This document shows, piece by piece, positions 1 through 15,666 of a DNA stretch of 64,000 nucleotides; within the stretch, counting starts at the first letter, position 1, and every line of letters starts with the position of its first letter. The position numbers were made by a program, and so were the translations under genes. The notes beneath the pieces are model-generated. The model did not search any database, was not told where the DNA came from, and saw only the letters and a list, made by a program, of their open reading frames with translations. The DNA is from Paulownia fortunei (Eukaryota; Streptophyta; Magnoliopsida; Lamiales; Paulowniaceae). The stretch spans positions 8,184,001-8,248,000 of the forward strand of contig CM033113.1 in NCBI GenBank assembly GCA_019321725.1, in the 5' to 3' direction.

Positions 1-1889
1 GCCTACTCATTTTTAATCATTCTTTAAATATTTGTATGAGTGTTTTATTATATTTTTCCATTTTATATATAGTTATACCATCTCTAAATTTTAAATTTAC
101 CGAGAGAATTTTGATAAGCAAAAAAGACAATTGAGTTAGGGTCAAAATAAAAAGTTTAGTGAATTTTTTTATTGACATCATCATTTACTTCAAAAATCCT
201 AACATCAGGGGAAGTTTAGTAAATACGGGGAAGAGAAATTGAAACTTTAAAATTTTCACATTCTATTTTTTTTTTTAAAATATTTTAAAATAAGATTCAA
301 TTTTCAAAAATATTTTTTTAAAATATACCATCTGATTTAAAATAATAATTAATGATGTGACATTATTACCTTTAATCAGTACTTTAGAGATAATAATACA
401 ATCATACACAAACTTTTTACTTTTTGAATTATTATTTAAAACTTATATATAGTCAAACTGGATATGTAGGTTGTGTTTGGTGCTTGAATAATGGTGAAGA
501 ATGGATTAATTTAATAAAAAATAGTATTTTTAATTTAGAATTAATCAATTACCGTATATTGAAGAATTATTAATAATTTAGGTAGAAATGTCCGTTTTCA
601 TGAAAAAAATATAATCTCCATTTTTAAAATTTTATTTATTTTTTATAAAAAAAAGAAGTGTCAAGATAAACTTGTGTCTTCAAAAAATCTTAATTTAAAA
701 TATTAAAGATGAGGTGTGCTTCTAAAACATATATATATAAATTTGTGGGGAGTGGGAAAGTGGGAAGCGGTGGGAAAATATTAATGGAAACTTCAAAATA
801 ATATGAAGATTTATTAATTAAAAACTGAAAATTAGTTAAACAAATGATAATAGTATTTTTTTATTTAGAAATATAGGAATGAACACGTGACTTTTCATCA
901 ATTTTTATGTTACATGATTTCCTAGTTTTACATTCCTTTCTTCATCTTCTTGATTTTTTTTTTTTTTTTGGTTGTTTATAATATTTCCTAAGGCACATAT
1001 CATGTATTTCTTAACAATATTTTTTCATTAATCTTTGTTTTGGATTAATTACAAGCATTCTTTTGACTAATTATCATTGTCTGTTGTAGTTTTTTTAATT
1101 TTTTATTGCTTTTGATTAAAATATTTTAATTTTCTCATTCACATTTGTAATGAATATCAATTTTTTCTAATGCACGCATATTTTACATCAACTCATTTCT
1201 CTCCTCCCCACCTCCCCACTTCCCATTCCTCACAAATTTATATATTAATTATATAAATAAAGGCAATATATATATATATATATATTTTAGAAGCATTTTT
1301 AAATTTTTGAAAACACAAGTCGTGACTAAATGATTAATAATTTTTTAATATATGGTAATTAATTATAAATTAAAAATACTGTTTTTTTGTTAAATTAGTA
1401 AAAAAAATGCAAAAAACTCTCAATACAAATAATTATATTTTTAATTATTTATTAAACTTATTTATTTATTATTTATTTTTTTCTTGTCCAAATCCAAAAT
1501 TCAAACATAACATAGATGGATAGAGTGAGTATTAAGGATGGTTTCTATCTGCGTTCAAATCTGAAGGATAAAATAGAAAATTTCCTTATACTTTACACGC
1601 GGCAGGTGGAGCGTGCCTCTTCTAATACACTCTCTTTCACCGTCGGATCAGAACCAACGCATCTAAACCGTTAATAGTACCCCACACAATCCTTAGTCTT
1701 CACTGACTTATCGCTTACCATTTCCCCTCTTTTTGGTTTTGTAAAATTAAAGAAATAAAAAGTAAAAGACGTACGACAAACCCTCCCTCAAAAAGCCAGG
1801 AGAGAGAGAGCAGAAAACTTCCATTTCGCCAAAGCAGCGGCGACGGCACGTTTAATCGGCGGATTTAGCAAATCGGCGTCTGAGAGAGA
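1..1889. other. Intergenic region upstream of the first SUMO gene
   Basis: No gene is visible in this AT-rich stretch. Positions about 478-1420 hold a large imperfect inverted repeat, listed separately. The last 300 bases become richer in G+C and form the promoter and 5' leader of the SUMO gene that starts at 1890. GCATCTAAACCGT at 1659-1671 and TTAATCGGCGG at 1852-1862 recur almost unchanged ahead of the second SUMO gene, so they are either shared promoter and leader elements or relics of the duplication. Confidence 0.7.
478..1420. mobile_element. Foldback-type inverted-repeat element of about 0.9 kb
   Basis: The two ends are imperfect reverse complements over roughly 200-270 bases each. 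The left arm is about 506-775 and the right arm about 1205-1400. Matching landmarks are the AT-rich block 506-580 against 1331-1400, an ACTTGTGT/ACACAAGT pair near 671 and 1313, GCTTCTAAAA near 718 against TTTTAGAAGC near 1285, and the purine-rich AAATTTGTGGGGAGTGGG near 740 against its complement near 1205-1240. The loop has no coding potential. This fits a non-autonomous foldback or large MITE. I could not fix the exact termini or a target-site duplication, so the family is unassigned. Confidence 0.6.
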
Positions 1890-3871
<1,982 letters not shown>

Positions 3872-5929
3872 TTAGGGATGGTGTTTTGAATTGTGATATA
3901 AATTGGCCTATAAACCTTTTGATAACTTGTGAATTCAGTTTGAACCTGTTCTAGTAATTGCCTAGTTTCGTAACTTTTGCTGTCTGATATTCAATTTCAC
4001 TTGCTTCATACTATTTCATTTTGGTAAATTCACTGTTCATATGCAGTTGCTGTTATCCTTTTATTCCTTTGGGGGATGAAGAGTGGGGAAAAGAGGGTCT
4101 CCACCGTTGTGGACGATTAATTAATAGTTCCGTAATGTTCAACTAATCTTTTATGATGGTGCAGCTGTAAAGAGTAATGACTTGGAAAAGCAGTACTATT
4201 TTTCAGGTGCACGGGTGTTGAATGTTGTTGTGGAAGTTTTTAAGCTTGAGATGATAGAATTTAATGGGGTTTCCACTGCAGTTTAATTCAAGTAACCCCC
4301 ATACAATCTCTATTAGACCATACTGCACTCTCTGCTACTATAAAGGTGGTGATTGGAAAATGTACAGGAATGGTTTGGGAATGGAAAAGTTGTCCCCAAC
4401 TCCATTCTTAAACCTGTGATTGGTATAAGTAATTGTTGGCAGTGGCCATTCCTTGGCCAAAACTAAGGATTTAGCGTTTTAAGAGTTTCTTGTGGGTTTT
4501 GCTTTTAGCAGTAGGTTGAGAATGAATCGATGTTACTGGTATAACATTTATTAGAATTTATAATTTACATGGTTTATATTCACACACAGTATCTATTAAT
4601 GAAAGGGTAATGCATTTTACCCCTTGTGGTTTTGAAAATAAACGTATTATAGCTTGCCTTTTGAGAAAAAAAGGCATATAATCATGTTATGATTTAGACA
4701 AAAGGGCAAATAATGTGTCCTTTTTTTCATTCATTTGTTAAATTGGAAAACGACCATTTTACACTTGTATGTATTCTCGTGAATATTTCACTTTAATTTT
4801 CATGGTTCACAATCATTTGTAGTAATGATTGTTACATTAACATATTTATTTATTAATAACTTGTATTCTATTTTAAAATATATAAAATAATTTGAATATT
4901 CTCTAATAATAAATTTTATTTCTTCTATTTGAATTACATGTGAAATGTATTCGCATATCAAAAGTCATTACACTTGGCAACTTATGTAGTATAATTGATA
5001 ATTGATATTTTTCTTGATGTTTTTATTGTTGATGTTATATGAGATAAAATTTATGACATGATATTCTTTACTTGATTGTTCCAATTATCTTGAATAAAAT
5101 ACTAAGAATGTTAATGAAAAGAATTCACATCTTTCAAAAAAATATATCCATTGTTAATAAATATATATGTGTATTTAATGATATTACCCTAATATTTTTG
5201 AAAAATAAATAAAAAAGATAAACAAAATAGAAATTTTCATAGTATATGTGCAAATGTCAAGTGTAAGTTGGTCATTTTATAATTTATTAAGTGATAAAAA
5301 GTTGAGTTTGGGGTTGATTATCTTTTTTGGGATACCCCAAACCCAAAACACACAAGGGCTAATACACCCCTTTACAAAAACCAAGTGAAGTAAAATGTTA
5401 TTTGGCAAGGAACATTAGACATCTAATTTATTCTTATATATATATATATATATAAAAGTAATTTGGTTCCCGAAAAAAGAAAATCACATCTTACAAACGT
5501 TGAAAATATAGGGGACTGAAAGGCAAATATTCCATATTCGGGACTACCGGCTTCCCCACCCCCATGGATAAGATAGCTTACAAATTACGCAGCGCACTTT
5601 TATAGGTCTAAGGTTTCGTTCTCAAAGGAGGAAAATGAAAATTCCATTTTGACGACATCGTATCAATCCGTGACGACTCGAACTCTTGTCCGTCCATCAG
5701 GCAGAGAAGCATCTGAACCGTCAAATCAACCCACCACCTCATTTATTCCCATTCTCAATATATTTTATTTGAAAAAAAAAATATAAAAATTCCAAATAAA
5801 AGGTGGGTAGAGAGGAGCGAGGGGCGCAAGACTTGTCTTTCGCGTTTCCATTCCAAAGTCTCGGTTCCAAAAAGTAAAAACCAAAAAAAGGCGAAGAGAA
5901 GCAGAAACGATTAATCGGCGGCTGGGAAA
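3872..5929. other. Spacer between the two SUMO genes
   Basis: The first part is the 3' UTR and downstream region of copy 1. About 4605-5402 is a probable TIR element, listed separately. A TA microsatellite lies at about 5435-5454. From about 5560 the DNA becomes promoter and leader of copy 2, with GCATCTGAACCGT at 5709-5721 and TTAATCGGCGG at 5911-5921 matching the region ahead of copy 1. No further gene was found. Confidence 0.6.
4605..5402. mobile_element. TIR element of about 0.8 kb between the SUMO copies
   Basis: The left end (4605-4660) reads GGGTAATGCATTTTACCCC, then TTGTGGTTTTG and a TATTATAGC motif. The reverse complement of the right end (5352-5402) reads ATAACATTTTACTTCACTTG, then GTTTTTG and GTATTAGC. 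The ends therefore match in order over about 45 bases with substitutions. The interior is AT-rich and non-coding. Such GGGTAA...TTTTACCCC...GTGGTTTTG ends are widespread among non-autonomous plant DNA elements. No target duplication was resolved. Confidence 0.5.
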
Positions 5930-8015
<2,086 letters not shown>

Positions 8016-11000
8016 TGGGGATCATGGCTTGGAATTGTAATATAAATCAGTCTTCTAGACTTCTTTTAACCCATGAGTTCTAGATATCTGTCACTAGTTT
8101 TTTTGGGTTGTAAGAACATATTATGAACACCACATCGCTGCTGAAAATTAAACTTTTGTAGAACTTGGTGTTAACTGTGTCATGGTTACGGAGTTTCTAT
8201 TTGCAGTGTGCCAGTCATTTTGCATTGCTTCGGTTCTTTTTCAATTTGTTGGACGCCTGAACTTTTTCTTACCTCATGAGATGGTATGATGTGGTAGAAA
8301 CTAAGTGAGCTTCTATATCCTTTGTTTGTGATGAATCAAGAATCCATAGTTTTATGACTGTTGATTCTTTATGAATGGAATCAAATGAATTCTGTGGTCT
8401 GGAGGTGGAAGAAATGGAGGTTCTATATGTTGTTTAAGATGCAAATGAAAGTGCAGGATATATCGTCTATGAAAGAACTGGTGGTTAAGTTTATTATCAA
8501 GGAGAGGGGAAGCCAGAAACTAAGGTCAAGTACTCCTATATGCAAAGCAAGAAGAGCTTTCATTAAGTACACTATTTCCATCTTATGATTCGTGCCTAAA
8601 AAAATTGATCAAAATGGTCAGTGCTTGGGAATATTTTATATCCTGGTGGAATGAGCTTCAAAGTATAAGTATGTGTATGATATCATGACCAATTACTTGG
8701 AGGTTACTTATTAAAGATCTACGTTGCAGTAAGTTAGGAAAATTGAAAATTACGAAATAATATTTGAAAGTAACTCTATTATGGAGTATTATTACAAGCT
8801 CACCCAGAACGCCACCTTAACTGACAAATGGCCGAACAATCTGGACAGGGCCGGGCTGCGGAAATCTTGTCTCACAAGGACGTGGTTCAAACCAACCAAG
8901 TGGCTCAGAATTGGAGGAGAATATTGTCTTAGGCCCACGCCATTTTGGTACTGGCCTAGCTAGTTAATTAGTCTGATTCATCTCTTTCATGTCGATAGTA
9001 ATAAAAAAATTGCATAAAAAAGGCAAAAGGGTTTAGATAGGAATTTAACAATGCAAGTCCTGCGGTTAATTTCACGCAGCAAGACATCTTGGTACATTGC
9101 GAATCTATGTGCTTATCATTTTTGCAAAAGATATGCATTTTCCTTTTCCTTGTATTTACTTTTTCATCCTTCTTTGGTCACCTGGTAATCAAAATTGACT
9201 TTAGTTACAGTTTAAGAAATATAATTATATCTTCATTAATTTACTTGAATATTTAAAATAATGTTAGTGATTATACGATTTAAAGTTCAACAACTTCTAT
9301 TTTTATTTTTATTTTGAATGAATAGGAGGATATATATATCATTACATCAGAAATATTAATCATTAAAAATTATTTAGCAACCAACAATCTACTTTTAAGA
9401 GCTAACAATAATTTATTATAAATTATTATTAAAATAAATGCCCACTAACATATAGATGGGAACCCAACAAGATTTTTAAAAATTTGAAACTAGAATGTTA
9501 CCAAATAAACCAAATAAATTCAGTAAATCTATTTAAAATGCTTTAACTGTTTGGGATATAAACTTCAGTTTGAAACACTCAAACAAAAATGCTTTTTCTT
9601 TGTCAAAAAATCGAAAAAATGATTAGGAGAAAAAGAAATAATGAAACAGGCAGACGTGTTTCAGTTTTGACACAATAAGCTTCCACTCAATATTAAGTAA
9701 TATTAAGTCTTCTTTATTATAGTGTTCAATTGTCCAACAATTGCAGCCTCATTTGAGTTTGGCAGGCTAGATTATAATCCAGTTTAATTAGTCATTTGCT
9801 CAAAGCCAAGATCTGTGCAACATAAAATTTTAATATTGATGTGTGCACAATTAGGACGAACCAATAACAACGAATTTGATCACGTAATAATTTCTGTATT
9901 CACGTCCAATCAACCTGCAAAACAAGGGATTAGAAGTGTCGGAATGCTTAACGAAAATTTTCGATACTTAAATTAATAAATGATCAAGAAAAATAATTAA
10001 AAAAATAGAATATTGTATTTAAAAGTATTGAAGAGTAATCGAATGAATAGAATGTTATGTAACAACATGCAACTCCAAGAAGGTAAATCCTTATCTAATA
10101 TTAGGACAATAGGATTATAACAGGGTTCTGTTACTTTATTTAGATAATCATCATCTAGAAAATTAGTCTTGAATCAAGGAGTTTTATAAGACAAAATCTT
10201 GCTTTCTTATCCAAAGGTTAACATAATTAAATTATATTTTTTTTTCAAAACATATAACTCATTAGCTCCGACCTATTCAGTTCAGTTAATATAAATTTCT
10301 TTCGAGCTAACAAAATCATATTTCAACTCATACAAATAAACTGTTACCTCAACAAGGTCAAGAATCCAACCTAATACTTGAGGCAGGTCAGTTGAATCCA
10401 ATACTAGTTAAGTCAAATTTAGACCACATTAAATGAATTTTTAAAAAATAAATAAATATCATAAATATATATGTTTTGACTTAAACAGGGAAGAACTAAA
10501 AATAACTATCTTCAATCACTATGAGATTTTCCAGTCCAAGAATTTCAATCTTCACCAACTTTTTGAGCTTCATAATCGATTTACATTTTTACCAAGAACC
10601 CAATTTTATGATCTTAAACCTTTTTAGTGAATCTAGGTACTTGGTTCATTATTAATTTGTTGAATTCCACATGCATTATTCAATGATTATGCCGTAGAAA
10701 ACAAAGAATTTCAGGCATTTTGGGGCTTGTCTCGAGGGTTGTATAGTTGATATTGACACCCTTATCTGTTGTAGCATATCTTTTGTTTATTGTACTAAAA
10801 TAAAAAGTATAGTCTAGATGCAAAAGAGGGTAGGGTGCCCATAATAACAAATTTTCATTAAAAAAATCCAAGCAAATTTAGGGGGTTAGTCTCCTAAACC
10901 TATACCTACCTAAAACCTTCAATATGAGAAGTGGGGGTTTAAAAACTACCCCAATCCTTTGTCATCACAAACAAGTAAGCTAATCAACAAAGCCTATTAC

Positions 11001-11925
11001 TTCACAATTTATTCTATTACATTCTATGCATTAATCAAACAATTGAGAATGAACATTAGCGAGTTTTCCATTTCCTCAAGATTCGAATTCACATTGCGTT
11101 GCTTATAAAAAAAATTTATTTGAGTTTAATTTGTCAATCTAAAAAAATCAAACTTGATCATATATTATTATTTGTTAAATTTTTAGGCATTTCTCAAAAT
11201 CTACCCAATAAGTCGGAAAAATATGTAAAACACATTTGAGATTGACTCGTGAAATTAGAATTTCAATCAAGTTCATGCATAATGATTGACAAAAAAAATT
11301 CAAAATACTAACCGGTAACACCTCAAACTCCCCATCTACTGTGCATGGATAGCATTAATTAGACAATTAAATCTTTGGTTCAGACCAAAGGATAGAAGCA
11401 GCATAATTTGCTATATGGAGGCAGTTTTTACAGGGGAAAAAGGGCATTAATTCGATTCTCAGCTCTGCCTTTTTAAATATATATATAAATGATGTGGCAT
11501 CTGCACACTTAAATTTCTAAAAGAAACGCCATAGCCCATATGGTAAGAATCAGATTTTTCCTTTACTGGACAACTGTTTAAATTCACTTTACGCACATGA
11601 AACATTCAGAAATACATGTAAGATTGACTATGTAGGTCAATGCAAGAATGACCTTAACCCATCTCAAATCCATAGATCTTTCCCTGGACCCTCTATTGAA
11701 TTTGCTGTAAAATCAAGATTTCCTCAACCTCAACCAATTCACCAGAAACAAAAAATAAAAATTAATTAGCCAAATATATATATATATATATATATAAAGC
11801 CAAAATGGACAATAATGATCTCATGCAAAAATTTCCCACAATGTCACGTGCCTCGCATGCTATATAAAGAGGGACACCATCACGCTAGGAGGGAAAAGAA
11901 ACATCAGAATTTTATTCACAGTTCA
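8016..11925. other. Intergenic region between SUMO copy 2 and the GH9 gene
   Basis: About 3.9 kb without a recognisable gene. The first few hundred bases are 3' UTR of SUMO copy 2. A GC-richer patch at about 8790-8960 has no identified origin. The remainder is AT-rich intergenic DNA up to the GH9 promoter, with a TA microsatellite at about 11774-11797. I found no convincing exon chain on either strand. Confidence 0.6.
11845..11868 (+). promoter_or_regulatory. Core promoter of the GH9 gene: G-box and TATA box
   Basis: CACGTG (G-box, bound by bZIP and bHLH factors in plants) lies at 11845-11850, followed by TATATAAA at 11861-11868. The first in-frame ATG is 58 bases beyond the TATA box, so transcription probably starts near 11890-11900 and the leader is short. 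The motifs are seen directly; function is inferred from position. Confidence 0.6.
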
Positions 11926-14900
11926 ATGGGGGAGAAAAGGCAGTGCCAATGCAAGCCTTTTGCACACCCCAAATGCTTCCGTCCTCATCTCTTAGTTTTA
12001 GTTCTTTCCTTCTTTCCTACGCTTTCTTTATCTCAGTTCTTTGATTATGGAGATGCCCTCTCCAAGAGCCTCCTCTACTTCGAAGCGCAGCGTTCTGGCC
12101 GCCTACCGTACAACCAGAGAGTGGCGTGGCGCCACCACTCCGGCCTCACCGACGGCCTCGAACAAGGGGTCTGTCCACCTAAACACGTTTTCATATTTTC
12201 CCTGTAATTAATGCTTTTAGAATCTTGTACCATGCTGCTTTTTGTTTGATGAAATTGAGTTAGTGTGACATTATTGAGGGGCATTTTTTTTCTTAAATGT
12301 TATTGTTGGGAATAGGTGGACTTGGTTGGAGGCTATTATGATGCTGGTGACAATGTGAAGTTTGGTTTGCCAATGGCCTTCACTATTACAATGCTGTCAT
12401 GGGGTGTCATTGAATTCCGGGATCAAATTGCCGCCGCCGCCGAACTCCGGCATGCCCTTGAAGCCATCAAATGGGGGACTGATTATTTCATTAAAGCACA
12501 CACTCATCCTCATGTTCTATGGGCTCAGGTGATTTTCTTTTTCGAACTTTTTGTGGGTATACTATTGTTTATTTTTTGAAAAATCTTAGGCAAAAGAATA
12601 GGTGGTGCATTATATTCACGAATATTTACAAAAAAGAAAAAAAGGTGTGGTCTTTAAATGATCCCCCAATCACGCCGGAGAATTGGAGTGCTTTGTATCT
12701 TGGACAGAGCAGAGCAGTCATCAGCCAGTGACACCAAACGCCCCTTATTTCTGCGTGGGTCCAAAATTTCAAATCTTGTTTTCTAGTCACTCGTAAAAGC
12801 AAGTCTAAATAGTGTCGGTTTCGGACAACAGAAGAAAATGTCTTATGTTAAAGCAAAGTACGCAATTATCTCGTGCTTTGTGAGGTAATTAGTTGGGGGG
12901 CCATAATGATGGCTAATTCAAAATTAATGATGTTGTTGACCAGGTGGGTGATGGCGACACCGATCACCTGTGCTGGCAGCGGCCGGAGGACATGACGACG
13001 TCCCGCCGCGCCTACAAGTTGGATGAGGAGAACCCGGGCTCCGAGGTGGTGGCGGAGACGGCGGCGGCCATGGCGGCGGCCTCAATTGTGTTTAGGAGAA
13101 CAAACCCACATTACTCCCACCTTCTCTTGGAGCATGCACAACAGGTAAGTTAGTTAATGAGGTTGTTAAAGAGGGGCAGACAGGGTTAGGTCTTTTGCTC
13201 ATTATTAATATGGCTTAACGTAATCTTGCTTCTTATTTGTAACAAAACTAGTTTAAAAAATTATTAACAGCATTACGTGGAGGAATTACAAACTATGATT
13301 ATGAGAATATGGTCTGCAAATAGCGGCAAGACATATAGGGCATCTAACTTTTCCTCTAGAACTTATAGTAATCTTGATTGGTTAAGTGTCAATGGCAAAT
13401 AGTTATACCTAATATACTATATTTGCATCCAAAATTGAGCAAAGCCAGATACAATCATGTTTTCCATTTTTACTTTTTTTTTTTTTTTGGGTGAATAATC
13501 ATTTTTCTGAAAATGAAATAGACGCCCATATTGCTCTTTTTAACATTTTCCTTGTGAAAATCCGAGGTTTAAACTAAATTACTGTTATTGTATTTGTATT
13601 TATAACCTATCAAACTGTAGGGTATGTTTTACAATTATTAGCATATGATAGACAACTTTAGGGCAAAAAAAAAAAAATGCAGTATCATTCAAAAGACATA
13701 TACACCTCGTAGATTGGATTAATGAATGGATCATTGACGCTTATGCACACAAAATATCTAGGGTATGTGAGTCTTGTCAGAAACCATAGATTTACAGTGC
13801 TGCTCCAATGGGCTAAACTGCACGGACCAAGCCTGTCACCAAGCCAATCCACCGACGGGTAGAGATTTTTATGTGGAGAAGATACACACATATTTCATTG
13901 TCAAGAAGAATGTTGATCAATTTATTACATGATTTGTACATTCATAGTTTTAAAGTGCAGTAGATTTTATGGTAACCAAAGAATGTGTTAATTGAGTAAG
14001 TGGGGTTTGTTTGTTTGTTTTGCAGTTGTTTGAGTTTGGTGACAAGTTTAGAGGTAAATATGACAGTAGTATAGGAGGAGCAAAGGGGTACTACACGTCG
14101 GTGAGTGGGTACATGGATGAGTTGTTATGGGCAGCTATGTGGCTATATAAGGCCACCGACAATTTACATTACTTGAATTACGCCATTGACAATGCCCTTT
14201 CTTTTGGTGGGATCACTTGGGCCATCACTGAGTTCAGCTGGGATGTTAAATACGCTGGTCTCCAAATCATTGCTTCTATGGTAATTTTTCTTTACCCCCT
14301 CTCCTATAAATCTTTACAAAAAAAAAATAGGACACTTTACACGATATTCAGTGCACAAAATGTAGTATGGATTCAATTTTTTTTTTGGGGAGGGGGGGTG
14401 GAAGAAATTTAAATATTATGCATCATGCATTTTTTTCGCTAAGTTAGCCTTTTCTTTTAAGTGTATATTGATCATAATTAGCATTCATTTCAAACGACAA
14501 GGGGTACCCCTCCACCCTCAATAAGTTTGGTCTTTGATCTTCGTCTTTTCAACTCATCACCACCCTCATGAACACCAAATCAAAACATTTTTACACCTCT
14601 TTCCCTTCCTACCCCTATAATCTCAAGAAGCGCCGATAGAGGAATACATAGAGTTGAACATTTCTTGATTGCAGTATAATTAGTGTTTAAATCACGAAAA
14701 AAGCAGCAAAAGGTCTTTCCCTAACGGGCATGGTCACTAAGCCTTATCGCTTAAATGGAATCCAATAAAATTACAGTCGTTGCAAGATTTGTTTTTCTTT
14801 ACATTAATTTTGTCAATTTTCCATCATTTACTGTTGTCCAATAGCTAATAATACATTTTAGCGAAATAAAAATCGACTAATTACAGATGACATAATGCAG

Positions 14901-15666
14901 AATTTTTTTAGTTTTAAAAAAATAATAATAAAAATTAATATCAAGAAGGTCTCGTACATATTCCATCCTTTTTATCAGTTATAAATTTGTATTCTTGCAG
15001 TTGCCAATGGAAGGTAAAAACAAACAACAGAAGCAGATCCTCCAACAATACCGCTCCAAGGCAGAACACTATATCTGTGCCTGCGTGAACAAGAACAATT
15101 CCACTAACGTGAAACGCACCCCAGGTGGACTCCTGTACACCCGTCAATGGAACAACATGCAGTATGTTTCTACTGCAGCTTTTATACTCACAGTCTACTC
15201 TGATCACCTCCATTCCACCAATCAAGTGCTCAACTGCCACAGAGATTCAGTGGGATCCCATGAGATCCTCTCCTTTGTCAAATCACAGGTGGCCTACATT
15301 TTGGGCTCCAATCCTATGGGAGTAAGCTACTTGGTTGGCTATGGACATGCCTATCCCAAGAGAGTGCACCATAGAGGTGCATCCATGGAATCATACAGAG
15401 ATAGCAAGGTTTTTGTAGGGTGCACTCAGGGGTATGATCACTGGTATGGTCGCCAGGATCCAAACCCTAATGTTCTTGTTGGAGCCCTGGTCGGTGGACC
15501 CGATAGCAAGGATGATTTCAGTGATAGAAGGGGAAACTTTGTGCAAACTGAGGCTTGCACGTATAACACCGCGCCACTGGTCGGAGTTTTTGCCAAATTG
15601 AATGCACTAGAAAAGGGTAATTCCAGTTCTACTGAGGCTAGCCCATCACTGGTTTCTTACATATAA
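11926..15666 (+). CDS. Secreted endo-1,4-beta-glucanase, glycoside hydrolase family 9
   Basis: Five exons (11926-12168, 12316-12528, 12944-13144, 14026-14280, 15001-15666), each ending in phase 0, encode 525 residues. A basic, Cys-containing N-terminus is followed by a hydrophobic signal segment at about residues 21-36 ([16 protein letters not shown]), with mature protein probably starting near [14 protein letters not shown]9 landmarks are all present: DAGD at residues 90-93, SWDVKY before the exon 4 boundary, HHRGAS around 427-432, and [13 protein letters not shown] near the C-terminus with the candidate catalytic Asp at 479 and Glu at 488. There is no carbohydrate-binding module and no cytosolic/transmembrane anchor of the KORRIGAN type, so it fits the secreted class B enzymes. 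These loosen or remodel wall glucans during growth, abscission or fruit softening. The start is the first ATG after the TATA box. Frame, splice sites and catalytic residues look intact. Confidence 0.95.

Noticed and set aside
8781..8963. 60-codon open frame over the GC-richer patch
   Set aside because: No signal, domain or splice context and no recognisable family; listed only as an unexplained patch.
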